34,906 bases of DNA from Metarhizobium sp964253915 (GTDB lineage Bacteria > Pseudomonadota > Alphaproteobacteria > Rhizobiales > Rhizobiaceae): positions 1-34,906 of the forward strand of contig NZ_CAXUSG020000025.1 in assembly GCF_964253915.1 (NCBI RefSeq), in the 5' to 3' direction. The notes under the pieces are model-generated. The model did not search any database, had not been told where the DNA came from, and saw only the letters and a program-made list of their open reading frames with translations. The position numbers were made by a program, and so were the translations under genes. Below are positions 23,155 through 30,871 of the stretch, piece after piece; within the stretch, counting starts at the first letter, position 1, and each line of letters opens with the position of its first letter.

Positions 23155-23565
23155 ATGAACATCCGTCGCAATATCCTCACGGCGCTCGCCATCGTCACAG
23201 TCACCTCGCCCCCATGGGTAGCGAACACCGTCAAGGTCATCGAAAGTGGCGAAGGCGGCGGTCCGATGACGTTCACGCTCGACCGCTCCACGATAAAGCC
23301 GGAGAAACGACGTTCGTGGTGCACAACGACGCGATGACCGAGGAGCACGAAATGGTTCTGGTCAAGCTGAAGTCGGCCGATCAGAAGATCGATGTGATTG
23401 CCTCCAAACATCGGGTGGATGAGAAGCAGTTGAAAAGTCTCGGCGAAGTATCAGACCTGAAGCCCGGTATGGACAGGCAGCTGAAGGCGAAACTTGCGCC
23501 CGGTTACTATCTCCTTCTCTGCAACATCAAGGGTCACTACGAGGCGGGAATGCACGCACGAAGTA
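23155..23565 (+). pseudogene. Frameshifted cupredoxin-type copper protein
   Basis: A signal peptide-like start (MNIRRNILTALAIVTVTSPP) with GGAG upstream leads into a cupredoxin. The frame breaks near 23298-23300, where one base seems to be missing (the expected junction is STI, then KAGETTFVVHND). It continues in another frame with EEHEMVLVKL, GYYLLLCNIKGHYEAGMH. The His, Cys, His, Met set of a type I copper site is complete in this second frame. A further shift near 23551-23562 would restore the first frame (HEVTASS). As written, no single frame encodes the protein. It is either a pseudogene or a sequence with two single-base errors. It would be a periplasmic electron carrier partnered with the cytochrome b561 just downstream. 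Confidence 0.7.
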
Positions 23566-23613
23566 ACCGCATCCTCCTGGATGCCATCACACGAAAGAAG
23601 GCGAACCACGTCC

Positions 23614-24114
23614 ATGGCTACGACCCCATTGCTCTCGTTTTCCCTTCCGCAGCGAGTCTTGCACTGGCTCACAGTGGGGCTCGTCTTCTTCAATCTTCTA
23701 TTCCCTGATGGCATGAATGCGTGGAACCGGAGCATGAAACAAACCGGTGCGGCGAGCGCCGAACAGATGGCGAGCGCCAACATCCATGCCTATGCCGGCA
23801 TCGCGATTCTCGTTCTCGTGGCGGCTCGCCTTTTGCTCCGGCAGATCCAGGGCGTGCCGACTGCGCCATCTGAGGAGCCACAGATGTTCAAGTTGGTTGC
23901 GAAGGTTTCCGAATGGACCCTTTACCTTCTTCTTATCGCAATGCCGGTTACTGGCGCCGCTGCCTACTACCTCGGGTACGAGGGCGCAGGCGACCTCCAT
24001 GCCGATGTTCTCAAGACCGTTCTGTGGGCTGTTGTCGGCCTTCATGTCCTCGGCGCGCTGGCGCATCAGTTCTATTGGAAGACAAATGTGCTTCGTCGGA
24101 TGACGATTGGCTGA
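23614..24114 (+). CDS. Cytochrome b561-type membrane protein near the cupredoxin
   Basis: A 166-residue inner-membrane cytochrome b561. The ATG at 23614 (MATTPLLSFSLPQRVLHW) was chosen; the open frame upstream belongs to the end of the cupredoxin region. Candidate haem ligands are in QRVLHWLTV, SANIHAYAGIAI, and GLHVLGALAHQFYWK. Helices lie at about 15-33, 55-73, 96-117 and 132-152. It is a di-haem electron transfer protein, likely a partner of the cupredoxin. It stands in the low-oxygen cluster and converges with the DUF4010 gene, with a strong hairpin between. Confidence 0.88.
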   Translation: MATTPLLSFSLPQRVLHWLTVGLVFFNLLFPDGMNAWNRSMKQTGAASAEQMASANIHAYAGIAILVLVAARLLLRQIQGVPTAPSEEPQMFKLVAKVSEWTLYLLLIAMPVTGAAAYYLGYEGAGDLHADVLKTVLWAVVGLHVLGALAHQFYWKTNVLRRMTIG

Positions 24115-24126
24115 TTATCTCTTCCT

Positions 24127-24153
24127 GTGCTCGGCGGCCACGCCGCCGAGCAC
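24127..24153. terminator. Bidirectional terminator between converging genes
   Basis: An 11-bp perfect stem (GTGCTCGGCGG) with a CCACG loop occupies the 44-bp gap between the stops at 24114 and 24159. The arrangement serves both converging transcripts. Confidence 0.7.
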
Positions 24154-24158
24154 GCTTG

Positions 24159-25412
24159 TCACATACCGGCGATGATGGTGTGAACGGCAAACGCTGCCGC
24201 GCCGGCGGTGATTGTGAGGGCGGCAAACGTTTTGCTGAAGGTCGATGGTCCGAGGACGGTTGCGATGCCTGCACGGCATAGGGCATTCGTTGCCATGGCG
24301 ATAAGGATTGCCTCTCCAACCACGTCGATCGGCATGGCGTTCCGACCCACTTGCAGAACAGCCAGCACGGCGACATCGACATCGACCGTGCCTGTCAATG
24401 CGCTTGTGGCCAAAAGACCGGAGCTACCGAAGCGCGAGACGAGAACAGCGCTTGCAATGGCGGCTGCCGCGAAAATCGTCGCGAAGATCACGAGCGGACC
24501 GATCTCGAAGGGATTGCTGGCCGGTACGTCAGCGAACGGTTTGTCCTGCTGCCGGTAGATTATCGTGAGCCCAGAACCGGCGAATACGACTGCTGCTGTT
24601 GCGGCGGCCGGGCCGACGGCAATGATCGCTGCCGGGTCGATCAGGAGGACCAGCCCCATCACGCGCAGGATGGACACCGCTGCGCCGAGGGCCGCAGCGC
24701 CGGCCAACGGAAGCGGATCGGCAGAGCGTTTTGCGGTTCGCGCGAGAACCATGGTGACGGCGGTGGACGAGACGAGGGAGCCGGCAATCGCACTCAGCAC
24801 GAAGCCCTTCCTCGCTCCGAAGATTCTGACGGCGATGTAGCCGAGGAACGAGAGGCTTGCGGTCAGAACTGTGAAGAACCAAACCTTCCAAGGATTAAGC
24901 ACTCCCCACGGGTCGACGGTTTCGTTCGGCAGGATCGGCAGGACCACCGCCGTCATGACGGCAAGCATCAACGCAGAGCGCAGTTCCATCCAGGTCAGGC
25001 GCTTCAGGAAGCTATGCAGGACGTTTCGACTTGCAAGCGTGGCTGCAAGGGCTGCGCCGCCCGCTGCCGCTGCTTGCGCATCGCCGGTGACCGCCATGCC
25101 GCCGAGCGCCAGAACGCCTAGGCCCGCCATGACGGTGGTGACACTATAATCGGAATCCGAACGCGCCTCGCGCAGCTTGAACACGCCTAGCGTGACGGCG
25201 AAGCTCAGGAAACCGATTGCAAACACCATCGGAGAGTTGAGGATTTGAGCGAGGACCGCCAGCACGCCGCCAAGAAGTCCCGATATCCCGAACGTGCGCA
25301 TGCCGGCGGTTCTGCTGCCCTCGGGCGCCTCCCGCTCCTGCCAGCCACGTTCGAGCCCGACCAAAAGACCAATCGATAGCGCGAGACCCAATCTGGCTAT
25401 GAGCGTATCCAT
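24159..25412 (-). CDS. MgtC/SapB-type membrane protein with DUF4010
   Basis: A 417-residue inner-membrane protein with many helices. The N-terminus (MDTLIARLGLALSIGLLVGL, then ERGWQEREAPEGSRTAGMRTF) has the MgtC signature GLLVGLER with a downstream RTF. The C-terminal two-thirds match the DUF4010 domain, with repeated glycine- and alanine-rich helices. I chose ATG 25412; a GTG 15 bases earlier is possible. Proteins of this architecture are linked to magnesium or other cation homeostasis but have no proven transport role. It is divergent from the P-type ATPase, and the FixK-type box lies between them, 83 bp from this start. Confidence 0.85.
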   Translation of the reverse strand: MDTLIARLGLALSIGLLVGLERGWQEREAPEGSRTAGMRTFGISGLLGGVLAVLAQILNSPMVFAIGFLSFAVTLGVFKLREARSDSDYSVTTVMAGLGVLALGGMAVTGDAQAAAAGGAALAATLASRNVLHSFLKRLTWMELRSALMLAVMTAVVLPILPNETVDPWGVLNPWKVWFFTVLTASLSFLGYIAVRIFGARKGFVLSAIAGSLVSSTAVTMVLARTAKRSADPLPLAGAAALGAAVSILRVMGLVLLIDPAAIIAVGPAAATAAVVFAGSGLTIIYRQQDKPFADVPASNPFEIGPLVIFATIFAAAAIASAVLVSRFGSSGLLATSALTGTVDVDVAVLAVLQVGRNAMPIDVVGEAILIAMATNALCRAGIATVLGPSTFSKTFAALTITAGAAAFAVHTIIAGM

Positions 25413-25494
25413 TTGCAAAACCACCACGAATGAACCAGCCGGCCAAGTCTCGGTGGTCGCTTATTTCATTGTAGAGAAATCCTCGCTCCCGGAA

Positions 25495-25508
25495 TTGATC
25501 TTGCGCAA
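25495..25508. promoter_or_regulatory. FixK-type box between the DUF4010 and P-type ATPase genes
   Basis: TTGATCTTGCGCAA fits the TTG(A/C)-N6-(T/G)CAA form used by rhizobial FixK. Its centre is about 67 bp before the GTG at 25569 and 89 bp before the ATG at 25412, so either gene could be the target. Confidence 0.55.
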
Positions 25509-25568
25509 GGCGAGTGCGCCCGTCGTTGGGCTTACTCTCTTCGCATTCTGCCGATAGGAGTAGGGAAC

Positions 25569-27410
25569 GTGTCACAAGTGGACAAAGGCCTTTGGCAACG
25601 ACATTCGAGCGTGATCCTGGTCGCTATTGCCGCTGGCGGGTTGGTGATCGGCTTGGTCTTGTCGTGGCAAGCCGCTCGCTACTCTCATTTTGTCTGGGGT
25701 GCGGCGACGCTGGCCGTCCTTACCAGTTTGCTTCTCCAGGTTTTCAGTGCATTGCGCCGGGGCGATGTCGGGCTCGATATCGTTGCGGCGCTTTCCATGT
25801 CTGCGGCGATCGCGTTCGGCGAGCCGCTTGCCGGAAACGTCGTCGGCTTGATGTACGCGGGCGGCCAGTTGCTGGAATCTTTTGCGGAAGGGCGCGCGCG
25901 TCGGGAGATGACGGCTCTGATGGGGCGCGTCTCGCATTTTGCGATGCGCCACGGCGCTTCCGGGCTCGAAGAAGTCGCGATCTCCCAGATCCAGTCAGGC
26001 GACCGGCTGCTGATCCGACAGGGCGAGGTGCTGCCGGTGGACGGCATCGTTTCCGGCAACGGCGCCGCACTGGACATGGCGGCCTTGACGGGAGAGCCCC
26101 TGCCGCAGCCCGCTCCCCCTGGAACCGAAGCGCTCAGCGGCTCGACCTGCGTGGGCGCGGCCTTCGATCTTGTCGCCAACCGGACGGCTGCCGAAAGCAC
26201 CTATGCCGGGATCGTCCGGCTGGTCGAGACAGCGCAGGCAAGCAGGGCGCCCATGGTCCGCATGGCCGACCGTTTCGCGATGGGCTTCCTGGTCCTGACC
26301 CTTATCATCGCGGGCGCCGCCTGGTATTTTTCGCAGGAACCGATCCGTGCGCTCGCCGTCCTTGTCGTCGCAACGCCCTGTCCGCTGATCCTTGCGGTTC
26401 CCGTCGCCATCATTTCCGGCATGTCGAAGGCGGCGGGCATCGGCGTTCTCGTGAAGAACGGCGGCATGCTCGAAATGCTGGCGCGGGTGCAGACGGCGGT
26501 TCTCGACAAAACCGGCACACTCACCCATGGCCAGGCAGCGGTGGTCGATATCAGGACGACATCGCCCTTTAGGGCGGAAGCCGTGCTGGAGGCGGCCGCA
26601 AGCCTCGATCAGGCTTCCGGCCATGTCGTCGCCTCTGCGCTGATCCGCGCGGCAACGGAAAGGGGCCTGTCTCTTTCGAAGCCGGAGGGTGTGCGGGAGG
26701 TGCCCGGCACCGGCATCGAAGGCTATGTCGACGGCCGGCGGATTGTTGTTGGCGGGAGTGGCTTCGTGCAGCGCACGTCCGGTTGCGAAGATCCGCATGG
26801 CTTGATCTCGCCGGAGATGCGGGCGTCTATGACCGTGGCTGTCGCCATCGATGGAGTGCTTGCGGGCATGATCGTTCTCAAGGATCGGGTCCGCATGGAT
26901 GCGCTGCCGGTTCTGGACGATCTCCGTGCGGCCGGTATCCGCAAGCTCGTTCTGGCGTCCGGCGATCGCACGGAGATCACGCAGTCCGTGGGCAAGGCGC
27001 TTGGCATGGACAGCGTCCTCGGCGATCTGACGCCGGAAGCCAAGGTCGATGCGGTCAGAAGGGAGACCGGCAATGGCCCGGTCATGATGGTCGGCGATGG
27101 CGTCAACGATGCGCCTGCGCTCGCGGCGGCCGATATCGGTGTCGCCATGGGCGCGCGCGGTACTGCTTCGTCGTCGGAGGTCGCCGGTGTCGTGCTTCTT
27201 GTCGACGAGCTTGCGCCGCTCGCCAAGGCGATCGCCATTGCGCGCCGAAGCCGCCGGATCGCACTGCAGAGCGTATCGGTGGGGCTTACGCTCTCGGTCG
27301 GGGCGATGGTCGCGGCGGCATTCGGATATCTCCAGCCGGTCGAAGGTGCGATCCTTCAGGAGGCGATCGACGTGGCCGTTATCCTCAATGCGCTCAGGGC
27401 CCTTCGTTGA
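25569..27410 (+). CDS. P1B-type heavy-metal ATPase (TPC subtype, Nia-like)
   Basis: A 613-residue metal pump starting at a GTG with TAGGAG upstream. Core motifs are LTGEPLP (174-176), VLDKTGTLTH (Asp313), and MVGDGVNDAPALA. The metal-binding transmembrane motif is VVATPCPLILAVPVA (269-271), that is TPC rather than CPC or SPC. The last helix has LQEAIDVAVILNALRAL. A TPC motif defines the P1B-5 type, of which the nickel/iron exporter Nia of Sinorhizobium is the known example. There is no N-terminal HMA domain and no C-terminal hemerythrin domain, unlike Nia. The usual HP dipeptide appears as HV (SGHVVASAL). Export of Ni or Fe is inferred from the motif. A FixK-type site lies upstream. Confidence 0.9.
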   Translation: MSQVDKGLWQRHSSVILVAIAAGGLVIGLVLSWQAARYSHFVWGAATLAVLTSLLLQVFSALRRGDVGLDIVAALSMSAAIAFGEPLAGNVVGLMYAGGQLLESFAEGRARREMTALMGRVSHFAMRHGASGLEEVAISQIQSGDRLLIRQGEVLPVDGIVSGNGAALDMAALTGEPLPQPAPPGTEALSGSTCVGAAFDLVANRTAAESTYAGIVRLVETAQASRAPMVRMADRFAMGFLVLTLIIAGAAWYFSQEPIRALAVLVVATPCPLILAVPVAIISGMSKAAGIGVLVKNGGMLEMLARVQTAVLDKTGTLTHGQAAVVDIRTTSPFRAEAVLEAAASLDQASGHVVASALIRAATERGLSLSKPEGVREVPGTGIEGYVDGRRIVVGGSGFVQRTSGCEDPHGLISPEMRASMTVAVAIDGVLAGMIVLKDRVRMDALPVLDDLRAAGIRKLVLASGDRTEITQSVGKALGMDSVLGDLTPEAKVDAVRRETGNGPVMMVGDGVNDAPALAAADIGVAMGARGTASSSEVAGVVLLVDELAPLAKAIAIARRSRRIALQSVSVGLTLSVGAMVAAAFGYLQPVEGAILQEAIDVAVILNALRALR

Positions 27411-27438
27411 TGAGAGGCCGAGATATCCGCTGGGCTTC

Positions 27439-27906
27439 TCATTGTGACGCGTTGCCTGTTTCGCTCACGGCTTCGCGCCCGCTCATTGTGAGGATTTCGA
27501 GTTCAAAGAAGACGTGAGGTGACTTGGCGGCAACGGGTTGTGGCTGGGGTTTTAGTGCGCCTGGCTCCCACCAGTCGAAGTCCCTTGCGAGGAGCGCCCA
27601 GGCTTTCAGGCGCTCCTCGTGCAGTTCTGCGGTATCGGGAAGCTCGTGGAACAGGGCGTCAACGATGACGCTCTTCCATTGATGCCGCGTTTCCAAAGCG
27701 TCGATGAGCAAGCATACGCGAGGATTGACGTGAAGGATGTCGAGCTTCTTGCCCGGCATCGAGAATACAAAAAGCCGGCTTGCCGAATAGGCATAGCAGA
27801 TCGGGACGATGTAGGGAGTGTTGCCTTCAGCGCAAGCCAGTCGCGCCAGCCGCTGGGCCGCGACGGTTGCGGTGCATTTCTTCTGCGTCATTTCGCGGAT
27901 CATCAT
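27439..27906 (-). CDS. Pyridoxamine 5'-phosphate oxidase-like flavoprotein
   Basis: A 155-residue PNPOx-like split-barrel protein, predicted to bind FMN or haem. The start at ATG 27906 has the strong AGGAGGAAT upstream. Family features are LARLACAEGNTPYIVPICYA, RLFVFSMPGKKLDILHVNPR, VCLLIDAL and HQWKSVIVDALFHEL. It likely acts in the cytoplasm as a flavin oxidoreductase or binder; the exact reaction is unknown. The FixK-type box at 27973 is 67 bp upstream, placing it in the low-oxygen regulon. It converges on the P-type ATPase with only 28 bp between stops. Confidence 0.85.
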   Translation of the reverse strand: MMIREMTQKKCTATVAAQRLARLACAEGNTPYIVPICYAYSASRLFVFSMPGKKLDILHVNPRVCLLIDALETRHQWKSVIVDALFHELPDTAELHEERLKAWALLARDFDWWEPGALKPQPQPVAAKSPHVFFELEILTMSGREAVSETGNASQ

Positions 27907-27972
27907 CGGGAATTCCTCCTTCGATCCGTGCGCGAACCCGTGTCACTTTCGTCCTCTTCGGCTCCCGACACA

Positions 27973-27986
27973 TTGACGCAAGGCAA
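27973..27986. promoter_or_regulatory. FixK-type box for the PNPOx-like gene
   Basis: TTGACGCAAGGCAA fits TTGA-N6-GCAA. Its centre is about 73 bp upstream of ATG 27906. Confidence 0.6.
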
Positions 27987-28052
27987 ATGAACGGACGCCC
28001 TAGCCTTTCTGCGGGATCGACAGGGCACTACAACGGCGGCCGGCGGCGGCGG

Positions 28053-29234
28053 TCATTTCCCTGCGCCCTCCAGCAGCGAGACGGTTTCCTCGGCGATTAC
28101 CTGTTCCTCGTTGGTGGGGATGACGAAGGCGGCCGTGCGGCTTTCCGCTGTGCTGATGAGCATCGCGTTCGCAGCATTGGCGACGGGGTCGAGGTCGAGG
28201 CCGAGCCAGCCCAGCCGTTCGCAGATGCCGGCCCGCACCGCCGGCTGGTTCTCGCCGACGCCGGCCGTGAAGACGATGGCGTCGAGACCGCCGAGCGTGG
28301 TGGCCAGTCGCGCGACTTCGCCGGCGATGCGCAAGGTGAAGAGATCGATCGCCTCCTTCGCTTCCGGCGCTGCGCTTTCCAGAAGGTCGCGGCTGTCGGC
28401 GCTGATGCCGGAAATCCCGAGGAGCCCGGATTCGTGGTAGAGGAGGTCTTCTACCTCGTGCAGCGCCAGTCCCTCCTGCCCGAGGAGATGCAGCACCACG
28501 CCCGGGTCGAGCGCGCCGCAACGCGTCGCCATGGGAATGCCGTCGAGGGTCGAAAAGCCCATGCTGGTGTCGCGGCTGATCCCCTTGGCGAGGCCGCACA
28601 GGCTTGCCCCACTGCCGAGATGGGCGACGACGATCCTGCCGCTGGCCTTTTCCGGCGCAAGGCGGGCGAGTTCGCCGGCTATATATTTGTAGGAGAGGCC
28701 GTGGAAGCCATATCGCTTGATGCCCCGGTCATGGAGGGCGCGCGGGATGGCGAAGCGGCGCACCAGCGCGTCGTTCGTGCGGTGGAAGGCGGTGTCGAAG
28801 GAGGCGACCTGCGGCAGGTCCGGCAGCACGTTGCCGATCGCGCGGATGAGGCGCAGGCTCTGCGGCTGGTGGAGCGGAGCGAGCACCGTCAGCGCCTCGA
28901 TGGCTGCGATGCTTTCCCCGTCGAGGCAAGCAGGCCCGGCGAAGCGGTCGCCGCCATGCACGACGCGATGCCCGACGGCTGCGACCTCGCCAAGATCGAA
29001 ATGGCGGCCGAGGACGGCGACGGTCTCCGACAGGATGCCGCTCAGGTCCGCGTCCGGCCGGGCGTCCAGCGTGGCCTCGATCCGCTGCTCTCCCTCGCTC
29101 ATCCGGAAGGTCAGCGGGTCGTGGCGGAAATCGGTCACGCCCCGGGCGATCCGGATGGGCGCGCCCGAGCGAAGCACAAACAGGCCGATCTTCACGGTGG
29201 AGGAGCCGGCATTGAAGGTCAGCAGGGTCTTCAT
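28053..29234 (-). CDS. ackA: Acetate kinase
   Basis: A 393-residue acetate kinase, converting acetyl phosphate and ADP to acetate and ATP. Start ATG 29234 (MKTLLTFNAGSSTVK) overlaps the end of the MaoC-Pta gene by 4 bp; a longer open frame upstream is only the neighbour's antisense shadow. Motifs: NAGSSTVK, VGHRVVHGGDRF, VASFDTAFHRT, YGFHGLSYKYI, VAHLGSGASLC, DTSMGFSTLDG, and FTAGVGENQPAVR. Together with the upstream phosphotransacetylase and the divergent phosphoketolase it forms an acetyl phosphate module for substrate-level ATP synthesis. It is expected to share the FNR-type control of its operon. Confidence 0.96.
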   Translation of the reverse strand: MKTLLTFNAGSSTVKIGLFVLRSGAPIRIARGVTDFRHDPLTFRMSEGEQRIEATLDARPDADLSGILSETVAVLGRHFDLGEVAAVGHRVVHGGDRFAGPACLDGESIAAIEALTVLAPLHQPQSLRLIRAIGNVLPDLPQVASFDTAFHRTNDALVRRFAIPRALHDRGIKRYGFHGLSYKYIAGELARLAPEKASGRIVVAHLGSGASLCGLAKGISRDTSMGFSTLDGIPMATRCGALDPGVVLHLLGQEGLALHEVEDLLYHESGLLGISGISADSRDLLESAAPEAKEAIDLFTLRIAGEVARLATTLGGLDAIVFTAGVGENQPAVRAGICERLGWLGLDLDPVANAANAMLISTAESRTAAFVIPTNEEQVIAEETVSLLEGAGK

Positions 29235-30631
29235 CCAGGCAATCCCTCCATCGGATGGGGCGCGGCGACCATCTTGGCGAGCGCCGCCGAGGCGATGCGG
29301 GCCGAGAGCGGATCGGCACGGCTCGTCAGCACGATGGGGACACGCGCACCGAGCACGAGGCCGGCGGCCGTCGCGCCGGCGAAGTAGATGAGCTGCTTGG
29401 CCAGCATGTTGCCGGCTTCGAGATCCGGCACGAGCAGGATGTCGGCCTCGCCCGCGACGGGGGAGACGATGCCCTTGGTGCGGGCGGCATCCACGCTGAT
29501 GGCATTGTCGAAGGCGAGCGGTCCGTCGACGCTCGCGCCTGTGATCTGCCCGCGCGCGGACATCACGGTCAGCGCTGCGGCATCGAGCGTCGCCGGCATC
29601 TTGGGGTTCACGGTCTCCACGGCGGCGAGCACCGCCACCTTCGGCTTTTCCATGCCGAGCCGGCACAGGAGATCGACTGCGTTCTGGCAGATGTCCCGTT
29701 TGTGCTCCAGCGTCGGCTGGATGTTGATCGCCGCGTCGGTGACGATGAGCGGCTTGTCGTAGGCCGGGATGTCCATGGCATAGACATGGCTGATGCGCCG
29801 CTCTGTGCGAAGGCCGGACGCGGTCGCGACGACGGCGCCGAGAAGCTCGTCCGTATGAAGGCTGCCCTTGACCAGTACCGAAACGCTGCCGGAGACGGCA
29901 AGCTCGACGGCGCGGTCTGCCGCGGCGTGGCTGTGCGCGACGGGAACGATCTCGATACCGTCGAGCGAGACCTGCGCGGCCTCGGCGGCGGCGCGGATCT
30001 TGGCCTCAGGCCCCACGAGGATCGGTTCCAGCAGGCCGCCCTCGCGCGCTTCCAGCGCGCCGGTGATGGCGGCTGCCGAACAGGGATGCACGACGGCGGC
30101 GCGGATTGCCGGAAGGTCGCGCGCCCGCTTCACGAAGGCCTCGTAGCGGTCGTGCCGTCTGAGTGAAATGTCGGGGAGCGGCGTGCGAGGCCACTCGATA
30201 GGCGCGTTCGGTGCGATCACCGTTGCCATTCCCTTCAACACCACGTCGCCCGCTCTGTTGGTGCAGACGGTGTCGAGCAGGACGATGCGCTTTTGCGGCT
30301 GCTTCTCCTTCACCGTGACGGTAGCGGTGATCGTGTCGCCGGGGGCGACGGGCTTGAGGAAATGCAGTTCCTGGCCGAGATAGATCGTGCCCGGCCCCGG
30401 CAGCCGCGTGCCGAGCACGGCGGAAACCAGGGCGGCCGTCCACATGCCATGGGCGACGACATGGCCGAAGAGGCCAGTCTTCGCGAAGGCGGCGTCGAGA
30501 TGAGCCGGGTTCTCGTCGCCGGAGACGGCGGCGAACAGGTCTATGTCGTCATGGCCGACGAGCCGGACGATCGAGGCGGTATCGCCAGGCTGAATCTGGT
30601 CGAAAGTCTTGTTACGCAGAAAGTCATTCAT
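29231..30631 (-). CDS. MaoC-phosphate acetyltransferase fusion (Pta)
   Basis: A 466-residue two-domain protein. Residues 1-145 are a MaoC/hot-dog hydratase-like domain (AVSGDENPAHLDAAFAKTGL, then FGHVVAHGM). Residues about 155-466 are the phosphate acetyl/butyryltransferase domain (KPLIVTDAAINIQPTLEHKR, then DILLVPDLEAGNMLAKQLIY and VLGARVPIVLTSRADP). It exchanges acetyl phosphate with acetyl-CoA. The fusion is common in alphaproteobacteria. The ATG at 30631 follows AAGGTGACGG. It is first in the operon with ackA, 49 bp from an FNR-type box. The N-terminal domain's substrate is unknown. Confidence 0.93.
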   Translation of the reverse strand: MNDFLRNKTFDQIQPGDTASIVRLVGHDDIDLFAAVSGDENPAHLDAAFAKTGLFGHVVAHGMWTAALVSAVLGTRLPGPGTIYLGQELHFLKPVAPGDTITATVTVKEKQPQKRIVLLDTVCTNRAGDVVLKGMATVIAPNAPIEWPRTPLPDISLRRHDRYEAFVKRARDLPAIRAAVVHPCSAAAITGALEAREGGLLEPILVGPEAKIRAAAEAAQVSLDGIEIVPVAHSHAAADRAVELAVSGSVSVLVKGSLHTDELLGAVVATASGLRTERRISHVYAMDIPAYDKPLIVTDAAINIQPTLEHKRDICQNAVDLLCRLGMEKPKVAVLAAVETVNPKMPATLDAAALTVMSARGQITGASVDGPLAFDNAISVDAARTKGIVSPVAGEADILLVPDLEAGNMLAKQLIYFAGATAAGLVLGARVPIVLTSRADPLSARIASAALAKMVAAPHPMEGLPG

Positions 30632-30679
30632 CGGTCCGTCACCTTTGCGTCACCCTATACAGGGCAGTCTCACCCTCCG

Positions 30680-30693
30680 TTGACGCAGATCAA
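30680..30693. promoter_or_regulatory. FNR-type box for the Pta-AckA operon (and perhaps phosphoketolase)
   Basis: TTGACGCAGATCAA matches TTGAT-N4-ATCAA in nine of ten conserved positions. Its centre is about 55 bp before ATG 30631 and 185 bp before ATG 30872 of the divergent phosphoketolase gene. The near-identical site at 22119 supports one regulator. Confidence 0.7.
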
Positions 30694-30871
30694 GTTTCAT
30701 TGCGCGAAGCCACTTAGAATGAGACCCTGTTGAAACGGGTCTACCAGACCGAGTTTGCCGGAAAATCCTTCGCGGCAGACCTCGAGCCGTCGCGAGCAGC
30801 GTCGCGTTTTTCGGAGCAAACCGATCGGCATGAGCGTTGAAGCCGCAAAACAGGCGGCACGGAGAGAAGAT

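Noticed and set aside
28053..29666. Extended start for acetate kinase at 29666
   Set aside because: The extra N-terminal part is low-complexity and antiparallel to none of the family; the ATG at 29234 begins the canonical MKTLLTFNAGSS.
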